Source of the DNA: Arsenophonus sp046530735 | GTDB taxonomy: Bacteria > Pseudomonadota > Gammaproteobacteria > Enterobacterales > Enterobacteriaceae | Length of the DNA stretch: 64,000 bases | Direction of reading: 5' to 3' | Assembly: GCA_046530735.1 (NCBI GenBank) | Contig: JBHEQV010000005.1 | Location: forward strand, 68,574 to 132,573 | In this document: positions 31,612 through 42,457 of the stretch, piece by piece | Numbering within the stretch: position 1 is the stretch's first letter | How the letters are laid out: each line of letters starts with the position of its first letter | Translations under genes and position numbers: made by a program | Notes under the pieces: generated by a model | Database searches by the model: none | Seen by the model: the letters and a program-made list of their open reading frames with translations, nothing else | Told to the model about the DNA's origin: nothing

Positions 31612-32262
31612 TTAAAATAGCGTGACAATCTTTTTAAAACGCACTTTATGATTATATTTTTTATACATCACCCGTTCAACGGTATCAACTACTGCTTGAG
31701 TATGGGTATCAATTTCAATATTAACTTTTTCTCCAAGACGTTTTTCTGAAATTGTAGTACGCGTAATGGTTTCTTGGATCAGATGGACACAAAAACGATT
31801 ATTTACCACTTCTACTATTGTTAAGCTAATTCCATCAACACCAATAAAACCTTTATGTAAAATATATTTCATTAATTTCTTATTATGCACATTAAACCAA
31901 ATTTGCAGATTATTTTTAGATTTAAAAATTTTAGCTATTTCAGCGGTAATAATAATGTGGCCCGACATGACATGACCACCAATTTCATCGCCATATCTTG
32001 CTGATCTTTCTAAATTAATCATATCGCCTAGTTTTAAACTACCTAAATTTGTCAGGCGCAAAGTCTCCTTTATTAAATCGAAACTTACTTTATCATCATT
32101 AATATGAGTAACAGTCAAACAGCATCCATTGTTAGAAACAGAGGCACCTGTTTCTAAACCTTCTAGTAATTCATTAGAGAATTTAACAGTATAAGTACGA
32201 AAATTAACGCTATCTTCCACCGCAACTAATGTTCCTTTTCCTTTTACAATGCCTGTAAACAT
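31612..32262 (-). CDS. ribE: Riboflavin synthase, alpha chain
   Basis: RibE (RibC in E. coli nomenclature) dismutates two 6,7-dimethyl-8-ribityllumazines to riboflavin, the last step of vitamin B2 synthesis. The start was set at ATG 32262 (MFTGIVKGKG); a TTG five codons upstream is less likely. The 216 residues hold two lumazine-binding repeats, the first with ASVSNNGCCLTVT and SFDLIKETLR, the second with GHVMSGHI, KGFIGVDGISLT and FCVHLIQET. TQAVVDTVERV follows, then a short unconserved lysine-rich tail. The stop codon lies one base from an IS256 terminal repeat, so the end of the gene narrowly escaped or was reshaped by the insertion. B2 supply fits a nutritional role. Confidence 0.95.
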   Translation of the reverse strand: MFTGIVKGKGTLVAVEDSVNFRTYTVKFSNELLEGLETGASVSNNGCCLTVTHINDDKVSFDLIKETLRLTNLGSLKLGDMINLERSARYGDEIGGHVMSGHIIITAEIAKIFKSKNNLQIWFNVHNKKLMKYILHKGFIGVDGISLTIVEVVNNRFCVHLIQETITRTTISEKRLGEKVNIEIDTHTQAVVDTVERVMYKKYNHKVRFKKIVTLF

Positions 32263-32566
32263 ATATTGAGTTCTCAACTTTAATAGAAATATTAAAACTC
32301 ATTCTACGCAAGTTTTTCTAGATAAGCACTCTAGAAACAATAGATATATAAACTTTCTACCTATTTATAGCTATAACTTTATCAAATCGATATAAAAAAA
32401 TTTTAGAATCATTGAGTTATTGATAAATTTATGGTAATCACTCTTAAATAATAGTAATTCTTACTTAACAATTTAAAATCACCTACTAGTTGATTAGTAT
32501 ACAATTCTACAGATAATATAATAATTCAGATCAATTTTAATCAATCTACTAATAGGAGTTTAAGTT

Positions 32567-33265
32567 ATGCTAATAACTAAGCTGGTTCTGATAAGACATG
32601 GGGAAAGCAAATGGAATAAAGAAAACCGATTTACGGGTTGGACTGATATTGAGCTTTCCAATAAAGGCCGTGAAGAAGCGATATACGCAGGACATCTATT
32701 AAAAAAAAAAGGTTTTGTTTTTGATTATGCTTATACCTCTCTTTTAAAACGTGCTATTCACACATTGTGGAATATTTTAGACCAAATAGATGAACAGTGG
32801 CTAACAGTTGAAAAAAATTGGCGGCTCAATGAACGCCATTATGGTGCGTTGCAAGGTTTAGATAAAGCAGAAACTGCAGCAAAATATGGTGATCATCAAG
32901 TTAAACTATGGCGTCGTAGTTTTAAAATTACACCTCCAGAATTAACCAAAGATGACCCTCGTTACCCCGGTAACGATCTTCGTTATGCAAATTTGAACCC
33001 CTCAGAAATTCCTATTACTGAAAGCCTATCTACCACAATTGAACGTGTTGTCCCTTATTGGGAAAAGGTAATTAAACCTAGAGTTGCTAAAGGTGAAAAA
33101 GTGATTATTACAGCTCACGGTAATTCATTACGAGGATTAGTTAAACATCTGAACAAGATGAGTGAAGATGAAATCCTTGAACTTAATATTCCAACCGCCA
33201 TTCCACTTATCTATGAATTTGATGAAAATATGAAACCTATTAAACATTACTATCTTGCTGATTAA
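32567..33265 (+). CDS. gpmA: 2,3-bisphosphoglycerate-dependent phosphoglycerate mutase
   Basis: GpmA interconverts 3- and 2-phosphoglycerate in glycolysis and gluconeogenesis through a phosphohistidine. The 232 residues include LVLIRHGESKWN with the catalytic histidine, NRFTGWTDIELS, the substrate loop LNERHYGALQGLDKAET with the catalytic glutamate, and AHGNSLRGLVKHL with the second histidine. The protein ends just after KHYYLAD, while the E. coli enzyme has about 18 more residues in a flexible tail, so this copy is trimmed at the C-terminus. AGGAG 8-10 nt upstream supports the ATG. A strong terminator follows at 33335-33355. Confidence 0.97.
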   Translation: MLITKLVLIRHGESKWNKENRFTGWTDIELSNKGREEAIYAGHLLKKKGFVFDYAYTSLLKRAIHTLWNILDQIDEQWLTVEKNWRLNERHYGALQGLDKAETAAKYGDHQVKLWRRSFKITPPELTKDDPRYPGNDLRYANLNPSEIPITESLSTTIERVVPYWEKVIKPRVAKGEKVIITAHGNSLRGLVKHLNKMSEDEILELNIPTAIPLIYEFDENMKPIKHYYLAD

Positions 33266-33334
33266 GCTGAAATAACTAATAAATCCGATAGGTGTTGCTA
33301 ATTAAGGTAACCATAATAATTAATTGAATATATG

Positions 33335-33355
33335 TAAGGCCACTTCGTGGCCTTA
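33335..33355 (+). terminator. Hairpin terminator after gpmA
   Basis: A perfect 9-bp stem, TAAGGCCAC and GTGGCCTTA, with a TTC loop, lies 70 bp after the gpmA stop. It is GC-rich in the middle and strikingly conserved against the AT-rich surroundings. The downstream tract is only moderately T-rich (CTAACATTAATTAT). Confidence 0.75.
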
Positions 33356-33698
33356 CTAACATTAATTATACGCTTTTTATGGCGTACTCAAATAGCTTCA
33401 TCTAAACGATATAATAATTTCTCACCATATTGGCAACCAATACAGATGTTTATTATATTTCTAATATATGCTAGCATTTTATTTTAGTTATATCTTAACT
33501 TTACTCCAAAAGATAATTTTAAATCATTACTACTGGAATGATTGTTCTTTACTATGACATATTTAATTATCAATATTTCATCTACTTAAATCTGCTTTTA
33601 TATTATTACAACAATTTACATGACTAAAATTAATCATAATATTGCCTAATAACTCTTATTTTCAAACTTTTTTTAACGCTCTTTGTATCTGATTTATC
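33356..33698. other. Non-coding spacer after gpmA
   Basis: AT-rich sequence with no recognised gene or repeat, up to the next IS256 end. Confidence 0.5.
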
Positions 33699-35095
33699 AG
33701 TTATGTTCATCTCTAGTATATGTGGTTTAGAGATGATGGCGATGGTATATGCTGCTGATTAATTTCGTGGATAATATCAACAATAGAGAAGGTGATATCC
33801 TATAAAAACTCTAGCCTACAGGTTATTTGCGAAATTAGATATTAGCCTGCTCCATTATATTAACGAATCCGTAATAGTGAGAGGTAGCTGATAAGCACCG
33901 CTGTTGAGGAGGAGCTCCAAGATATACTGCGATACATGCTCAATGCTGCCTTCTCAAGGTGGTGACTTCGTCCATGCCGTCGACCATAATAGTTTTTGCT
34001 ATAATGAACCATAGAAAAATGAGTACTGAGAATGTTGAGATTAAAGTAACCTAAAATGTCAAGTGGAAACCCATTAGTGGCACCGAAATATGCTTTAAGA
34101 GCTTCTTTACTAGAACGCTTACCTTAAGCGTGTGAAAAGCGGGGGAAGAGTTGCGAGAATGACTGTATCCCTATACGAATCATTTCCACCGGTGATTTTC
34201 ACGAAACTATTTGTGTCGATTCTCAGAAAAAAGTACATGATCTGCTGTCGGTAAACCATTAGCAGATTAAAACAATAATACCTTCAAGGGTATATGAAAT
34301 AGTAGCTGCATGATTTAAGCGATATGCGCTACATTTATTTCTGAGCTGATGGCATATGTTATTCTGTTAAGCAAGATAATTGCCTTTGTTTGCTGGTCAT
34401 ATCAGCCTTACTAGATTATGAACATAAGGAGCTCGTTTCAGTTGAAATGCTTATCAAGAGTTAGAGGCGTATTAGGCAAAACTTCTTAATTATCTGAAAT
34501 CTTGGAGTTTAATGGTATCTCTCAGGCTTCTTGAGATGGAATACGGTACCATTAGTTTTTGGAATTTAATAGAAAAGATGTTCCCGGATACGTAGAAGCA
34601 ACCCTGTTAGGCATATAAATAGCTAATGCACTGCCTCGTTCCTAAAAAGCATGAAACTGAATCAAGGATTATCTGCGATAGATCTAACTAGAAGAAAGCC
34701 GTGATGCCATAATAAAGCCATGATGTTTTATCGACAAGATTTTCAGTGTATTCTGCAGCGATAAAAAATTTGAAGAAAGAATGAGAAAATAGCTGACATT
34801 CTATGCCTTCCCGTAAGCGCACTAGATCTCAATAATAACAATGAATCAATTAAATTAACTTTTAGACAGTGATCTCTATAAAAGGGATCCGTAAAACGCT
34901 GTCATTTTAAAAACAACCCTTTTAATGGTATTTCAGACTTTTCTGTCTGCTCAGAAAAGCTAGAAGTGCTAATTGTAGTCGATCTGCTGATCATGTGATG
35001 GTAAACAACGCCCAATTTAAGAATAGGAAATAGATTTATGAAGCATCAAGCGTAATGTAGCTTAATCATCATGTGTCAAATTTGCTAATCTCGCA
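33699..35095 (+). mobile_element. IS256-family element, dead copy
   Basis: Full-length inactivated copy. The left repeat starts at CAGTTATGTTCATCTCTAG and the right end is decayed (CAAATTTGCTAATCTCGC). Transposase traces include K-L-D-I-S-L-L-H-Y-I-N-E-S near 33830-33870, L-K-R-V-K-S-type peptides near 34125 and a P-E-S-R-I-I-C-type segment near 34660. The IS1595-like remnant begins about 90 bp further on, the same neighbour order as at 21772-24130 but with the IS1595 copy in the opposite orientation. Confidence 0.85.
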
Positions 35096-35179
35096 TACAG
35101 AATTCAAACTTGTGAGCAATTGATTAAAAGTAAATAGATTTATATTATAATTCATTTATATATTCATTTTTTTTAGGTC

Positions 35180-36160
35180 CTATGTCGAAAAGTGTTTTAA
35201 GCAAAGTATAGATACTTCTGGCCATGTTAGCAAACATTGCTTATAAAGCATATATACTATGTATCAAAGATTTTCAATATAGTGATTGTTATGAAAGCAA
35301 AGAGAATCATATAGATTAAAGAAATTTTTTCTTATTTCTCTACCAATATCTAAAGCTGCATCTCATTAGTTAAGTTGGTAATAAGCTGTAGGATGATCTT
35401 GTTGCATGTATTGAAGCAACTCATTCCACTTTATCCTGCCTATATTGTCACAGTGAACATGTTATCCACTACGTGGATTTCATTAGAGTTCATCGATATC
35501 ATTGAAAATATCCCAATTATAGAAAAAGATTTAATAATCGTACTGAAGTCCTCTTGTGAAACTATATCACAAAGATAAATGGTTTAATTATCTAAAATGT
35601 ATACTGAATAGATTGACTTTACTGGAATCAATAAAACAAACAAGCATTGATTTAAAATAGCATTTAAATGGTGTTACTATTTCCTTTCTTCAGCGGCGAT
35701 AACTAACTTAAATGCACTAAGTGTATTTTAAAATCGATAAAATATTTTTCCATGAATTCTTTAAATATAAGTGTTATATCCCAAATAGGAAAGGTAGAGG
35801 CGCGTTAGAAGAAAGAGATAAAATGAAAAATGAATTGCTGTCTTAATTTTTTGAGATTAACAAAGAGGGATATTCATGTGAGCGATTAGATTATTGAAAA
35901 ACTTAATGTAGAGCGTTCTGGCTGCTTCCTTGAACTGATCCTAGATAAGCGTTCATCCTTTATTCAGATGAATACTAAATGGTACAAAATCGTTTTCCAG
36001 CAATCATAAAATTAGTCACTATTGTCTAATAAGGTTTATAACCAATGATTTATATGTAAAAATTCTAAATTTTAAATATAAACAAATTATATCAGTTGAT
36101 TAAAATATGTCCGAGTAAATCTTAGTGTAGGGTTATTTTATTTACTAAATTATTTAATCT
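35180..36160 (+). mobile_element. IS1595-family remnant (with zinc-ribbon N-terminus)
   Basis: The plus strand shows the N-terminal zinc ribbon of an IS1595/ISXO2 transposase, C-L-Y-C-H-S-E-H-V-I at 35429-35458 (family C-P-Y-C). The middle region follows near 35620-35760, then E-E-R-D-K-M-K-N-E near 35812-35838, then the D-E-I/E-F-N-like region near 35890-35940 and an S-D-x-x-K-W-Y-K segment near 35955-35985. The right end (GGTTATTTTATTTACTAAATTATT) matches in reverse the starts of the minus-strand copies. It is interrupted by many stops. Confidence 0.75.
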
Positions 36161-36639
36161 GAAGAAAATTGTTTAAAATTAAAATAATTAAAAATATAAA
36201 GGTGGCTACAAATTCTTCTGTGAGAAAAGTAACAATCTAGGCACACCCTTTTAAAATAAAATGACACTATCAGCAGTAGCTCAGTTTTTCGCTACTGACT
36301 GGTATCAACAGACTTTTTATGACGTAATTCTTAATTCTGTTTATCCAGTAAATAGTACGCGCTAAAAAAGCGAGATAAAAATGGTTTTTCATCCGGTTTT
36401 TTGCGGTGTAAAAAGTTTCTTGAACATCTTGTAGATACAGATTTTGAGTTATCAAGAGTATTGGTGGGGTGATTTTCAGTATAATATCAACCTTTTTACC
36501 CAAGGTACAAACACTGTTATTATTAGCTCCTTAGATTATCTGATATACTCGATTACGATAGAGGAACAGTGCAGCGCAATAGTTAGTGACTCGGTTAATA
36601 TGAGACTCGCTAAGAAAGATATCTAGTAATATTCCATTA
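36161..36639. other. AT-rich spacer with no recognised gene
   Basis: No convincing gene. Open frames on both strands at 36270-36626 overlap each other and have no family resemblance that I can see. Confidence 0.4.
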
Positions 36640-39600
36640 CAAAAGTCCATCCACTGTTCGTTACCCCATTCCATATAAGCAGATATCATACATGGGGACA
36701 CTAGTAGTTCTTTTAATAAGCATTCATAATCTTCAACGCGTACGAAATAACTTGTCAGGAACTACCTCGATATAGTAGGCACGACAGCAACTCTTCTATG
36801 CGCGATCAGCGTTATACCGAATACTAAGTTCTTCGATCAAGCACCTACTTGGCATGAGATCTGAAACTGATCTTACAAAGCCGAGTTCTTACAGCCACGA
36901 TGTAGTCTCCCTACCAAAGGCAAAATTGATCAGTCTCAACAACCGTCAAGAGATCCTCGCCTTGCTCTAGAGACCCCCGATGCCGTCAGCCAGTTATAAA
37001 AACGCTCTAACTAGGCGCAATACTGGCCGCATAATATAATAACAGTTAATGCTGACACACTGGAGTTGTACGGCCTACTTAGCACCACGCTCAAAAGGCA
37101 CAATGTTTAAGAAGTTTGCTTTCGTCAACGTTTCTTATAATGATTTGCGCGACTATACAGCCCAGTGGCTTATATTGCAATGGAAACAACACAGCAAACT
37201 TTCTGCATCAAACACTGTGCATCCCCACTCATACCAGTAAGCATTGTTAGATATCTTTAGCTGGTGGGATTTTAGCGAATAAATTTGCTCAATGTAGTTT
37301 TATGGTATTTAAATTCCCTCTAAATGCCATTTTAAGATAAACAGAGATGCGCACTGTTCATCCTTAAGCCTCAGACGCGCACTTGTTCAGCCAAATAGCA
37401 AGCTAGGCAGCAGTAAGCTCGGCTCCTACCTAGCCAATGCAATTGATTAATTGGTGCGCATCCAGAAAGGCATTCAGCGCCTCATGTGGTAGGTTTTACT
37501 CACACTAATATTCTGGGTACTACCTTTTTCATGATAGCAATCACAGATACGAGCTAATCTTGGCACGATTAGTAATTGTCCGCTATCCAGAAAACTATTA
37601 AAAACCTCAGCGCATCTATCAGTAGATAGATACAACAGAATCAAATCGTCGGCATCATGTTATCGTCGATGAGTAAATCCGCCTTATCTTATACCCAACC
37701 TCCCTTCGCTTTCATCCAATGAAAGCACGAACTTCAGTCATTACGTCTTCCGATCAAAATCCCGCACATCACTAAAAAAGTATATGTTGAAATTGGATAT
37801 TTATTCATTTAGTTTATTTCCCTAGTTAAGGAAGGCTCATATCAAGCTATCGACGACGCCGTCAGTACCGGCCCCCTTCCCTCTAGCGCTTTAACTCTGC
37901 TGGCATGATAAATCCTCGTACGGGCCTGTGTTAACGTTATGCATTTATCCTGGTCTACATCTAGATCAAACTACACCTTGTTAATCAATAGGTCTCTGCT
38001 CACCATTAACAGAGGTGATATATATAAAAGTAGGTAAGATGGTTGGTCTATCACAGTTCTGTGCTTTCGCACCAGCACTCCTTTCTTTTATCACGACTGG
38101 AAGCTACTCTAACTTGTCCAATACCTTAAGCCGTTTTCCCGAAGTCCCCCTGCATAATGCGCTTACGAGATGAATTTACTGTCAGCTAGAATGACTTTAA
38201 GGCAGTAACGTAGAATCGCGAGATCATTGTTTTTTTAATTTAGAACAGCGCGCAAGCCCTTTCTATACTAGGCAGATAACAGATTGTTGCGCAGCAGAAA
38301 GATATTGGTGTCGATTTTAGCACAACCTGGGCCTGGATCATGTCCGGTTAACACCACGCCAGTCGTGATAAATCCACATAAAATCACAAATTAATGTCTT
38401 ATCATGTAAGATCAGAATCTGATAACCCAATGCGGGATCTGCTTAGGGAGTACGCATCTAAGCGATGAAGTAACATTCCTTCCTAACTACACTAGAACCG
38501 ATTAACCTTCCAACAAGACAATGCCACTTTCCCTAAACGAGAAAAGGGGAAGTTATCAAGATTAACACCATGCCATCGCCATGTTTTGGATAACCTCCGC
38601 TAGACTAACTGAGCAAAGACGACAACATCTCTATATCTTGCACTACAGCTCTATTGCTAGATGCAGAGTATTTTTAATAGCTTGCATCCGGTGGTGTAAG
38701 TAGTTTGGTTCTATCCTCTTCCTAATTGCGCAGACGATTTTGACGCACCAAAGCGCTATTCAACTGGTCGAATAACTTGATAATCTACTGCTGAAGTGTG
38801 GCGATTATATGGAGATCAGTGCGCTTACCCAATTTTTTATCTTTTTTGGCTATGGGATAAACCAGCAGTCGTTATATTCCTTCAAATAACCACTTAAAAA
38901 CCATCGGAAGGCGGTCGAAGATGATTGAAGCCCCTTGATATTACCTCTCAGTGCAGTGAATTAAGCACAAAGCTCTGCACATCAGGGCAATCTAAAGACC
39001 ATTGATAGCACTTTTCAGCGTCCTATCCTTCTCGTTGACACGTGGTTTAACGCCTATATGACATGCAGAGCAAATTCTAAGCGCTCAATTAGTGGTTAAA
39101 AAGTAAGCAAGCGTATAGTTGCTCTGGCGATTAAACCACATAATGGTATCTTGCTCTACGTTAGTGCAATCTCATCAGCAATCGGCACCAAGTGTATAAT
39201 AAACTCCAGTAAATGCTGCTTATTGATGCTGTAGCAGATTTTAAAGTTTATTCAACTAAACACCACGTGTGATAGCATACCATAGTACTGGTACAACACC
39301 TCGTCTGGTATTGTTCCCACGAACTAGGCAACAAACGGCAACTACGCTAGTTTTATAAACTCAGAAAGGTACGCTGCAAAAACGGACCCTTACCAATATT
39401 TTATCTGTGCGTCTTAATAAATATTGATAGTTGCTACCATTTATGCATCTAGCTGTAATCAAAGGGTTTCTGTCGGTGACAACGCTTGTTTTGCAGCACT
39501 AATCCCGGTGCCACCAGTCAATACGAATATCTGCTTGGGCTTTTTCTTGGCACCTCATTATCTATTGCTCGTCCTTCTTTTTTTCACTTGGCATAAATAT

Positions 39601-42320
39601 CTCATCCAGCTAGCTAGCAAATTTTTCACAAAGCACGCTGGCCGAGCGTTGAATCAGCCAACTACTCATTCTTCACAGAGAAGAATACAACATCTGGTCT
39701 ACTAAAGGACTAAAATATGCGGGGAAAACTTTATGGCGGCTGTAAGCATTATCATTAATATAGGCATATCGCTGTTTACCTCAACGTCGCTCATAAATCA
39801 GTTTCTGATATACATTCTAACTGGCCAAGTTATACTGCCCCGAACATAGAAACGGTTCAGGAACAGACTATCGCTATACCGATACTGACCAATTTCAAGG
39901 TGACATAAATTATCAGAATGGTCTTAACCATATTGGCATTTACGTTGCCGATAGTGCTAAAGGTTTGCCGTAGCAAATTTGCACAATTCCATCAGTTCAG
40001 AATTGATCCGGATTCAAGTAATTTTTAAACAACGTCTCGCCACGGCGAGAGATGTGTCGAATACCCTTAATTAAATTGTTGGCTTATTAGCCTTGCAAAC
40101 CACTTTCCTGCACTTAATCAGCAAAATTAAGAAAGTTTTTTAATTCGATTTTTAGCTGTTTAAATGACCCTTGATTTTTTGCTTGACGGCGAAAGCCGGC
40201 ACATATCAGTAAATTATCAGGTTATCTCTCCGTCCAAAAGTTTATTGCATCTTTTATGTGCACTTGTCCTCTGCCCCAACATTATCTAAACCATGAAGAA
40301 AATAGACTTAACCCCAGTAAATCATTTCCTAATCCGCTTCCAGCATGCAAACAAAAATCCTCGCTTACTCTTCCGGTTCATGCTAAATTTACCGCTGGTC
40401 ATGTATTCCTGAATAACGTTCTAAAATCTAAGGTAATGTTATTTGTGTTTTGTCACCCACTGATATGGTTATCGATCCGCACCTTATTACTTGTTATTCT
40501 ACGCATTTAGACGAATAGTGTAATTTTTAAGCGTCGACTATCCAGATTAATATAGGCTTTTTCAGGACCAATACATCGGGCTAGCAACCCACTTTTTGAT
40601 CATACACTGGTAAAATTGGCCACGCGTCGTTACAGATCCGCTTTAGAGCATAGATCCAAGATGCTAAAAGCCGGATAACACCGATTCCAGCTCTAACGAA
40701 ATCACTAAAGATGCTATGGACTTGATGGCCCAGATGATTAAGTTAACTTAACAGAGTATTCACCTAAAGATCTAGAGTACGCATCATGGACAAGGAGCGG
40801 GGCGTTATTGCATCAGACTTTAACCGAACAGCTATAATCTGCCGGGAAGGAGGGGGTTGCCTAGCAGATCAACAATCACGAAAAATTTTACCTGCTTTAC
40901 CGGTTATCGGTTACTCAAGCTGAAATAAGTGGGTTGGTTTCTGACAATACCAGTAGAGGCAGATTAACGCAGGGAAAGCGCTCGGTCTGTCCCCTCTCCA
41001 TACTCGACTTGGTCATCATAGTAAATAATCAAACACAGATTCTTCCTCTCAATTTTTTCCTGCACTTAATCCAGTTGCCCTGAGTCAACCGTCAACTTGA
41101 CCATCCATCTCGATATTGCTCAGGTACTGAGCAATCATAAACCATTTAATATCTTATTCCGACAGACTTTTCAATTCCAATATCGATAACGGGCCATTGA
41201 ATTTATCCCTCTTCTAGGGTTGAAGAGGGGAAACCCCTACCGATCCAGCTTAAATTCGATCATACTCAACAGGCAGAACCCCATTAACTTCAAACTGTTT
41301 GCAGTTTTCACCACGCGCTCATTGACTAATTCGGCATTAATAATATCTTTGTTAATTAATGGCTGTAGAGTAACATTCGTATAACATGCTCGTCATTATT
41401 TGCTGCAGGTGATCAGGCTGTCAAACTAGAATTAGTTCCAGCGCGCCAGTTCGTTAACCACGCTAGCGATACACCAGGTGAGAACCATTCCAAACTCGTG
41501 TACTGCTTTAGTCTGCATTTCTATATTCTATATTATTCTAGCTTTTTATAATACGCGTTGGCTATGAATTAGCGTGGAATTTAGGAGAAAATTTCCTACG
41601 TCAGTTAGAGACTCTTCCACCTTGCCAAAGCGTTGCTTATCATCCTTATTTTATTGTAATCGGCTTTAAACTCCAAAGTGACGACCTCTTGTTAATTGTT
41701 ATATTTTCTCCGCTTAGTAAGTTTTAACTCCGTGTAAAAACTTTTATTTTCAGCGCATCCCCGAGTCTCCCATAGGGGTTCGCCTTACAGGTATAAAATC
41801 TGTACACTAGTAATCTTCTCGCGCTTTTTTCCCGGATAGATTAAAAGTAGCCATCATCGTTCTGTATTCCTGTTCCTTAACACAGAGAATAACCTTCTCC
41901 TGCTATTGTAACTTTTTAAATATCATCGGTATCCATTACAAATAAACTGGATCTGCTCTTCGAAAATATGGAACTAGTTTGACCACATCCAGATTTTACA
42001 TAGCCATATCTACTCGGTTTCAGTTGTTTTTATTGTACTTGATAATCAGATTGTCGTAAAAGTTATCAATCAGTCCAACCTCATGCCATTTCATCACAAT
42101 AAACTTCTTACAGTGTAGGTGGGGGATGGCGTACTCGCGTTGCTGGTTAACTTACAGTACAGGAGAACGACTAGGTAATACGTACTTAAATGGAATAGCG
42201 CAGATAGGACAGTATCGCCTCAATATTTATATCGAGGTAATATTGATCCGCGGAACACCCCGTAGGTTATTGTTGGATCGCTCCGAAGGACCAAAGAAAA
42301 ATTCATTATCAATAAATACA
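36640..42320. other. GC-richer, heavily decayed island of unknown origin
   Basis: Base composition shifts visibly towards G and C compared with both flanks, and no IS256, IS91, IS481 or IS1595 segment lies within it. Every reading frame is broken. Minus-strand pieces with protein-like character include A-K-K-D-K-K-L-G-K-R-T-D-L-H-I near 38810-38850, I-I-K-L-F-D-Q-L-N-S-A-L-V-R-Q-N near 38735-38785, G-S-F-K-Q-L-K-I-E-L-K-N-F-L-N-F-A-D near 40110-40170, N-N-L-I-K-G-I-R-H-I-S-R-R-G near 40040-40085, and E-A-L-N-A-F-L-D-A-H-Q-L near 37450-37485. Most coding traces read leftward, as if one multi-gene operon. A secretion-system, prophage or conjugative island is possible, but I could not assign any gene. 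Confidence 0.45.
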
Positions 42321-42428
42321 GAGTTATTGGAAAACCTATCGTATTATGGCAGGTAAACTACGTTCCACTTTGATGTTTTATCAAACTATTCTAAATCCTT
42401 AAATTATACAGCAGATTTGCTAATAACT
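42321..42428. repeat. Miniature inverted element made of two IS256 right ends
   Basis: The 108-bp stretch begins GAGTTATTGGAAAACCT and ends GCAGATTTGCTAATAACT. Both ends are the IS256 right terminal repeat, facing outwards. The left portion continues for about 80 bp as the reverse complement of the IS256 right end (compare 10822-10905). No transposase sequence is present. It could be a MITE-like derivative or the chance outcome of deletion between two inverted copies. It marks the left border of the manA locus. Confidence 0.6.
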
Positions 42429-42457
42429 ATTACAATTTTACATGTATTTAATTTTTA

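Noticed and set aside
36640..42320. Type III or type VI secretion gene cluster
   Set aside because: Some peptides recall secretion or structural proteins, but no diagnostic ATPase, sheath or needle motif could be found, so no system is claimed.
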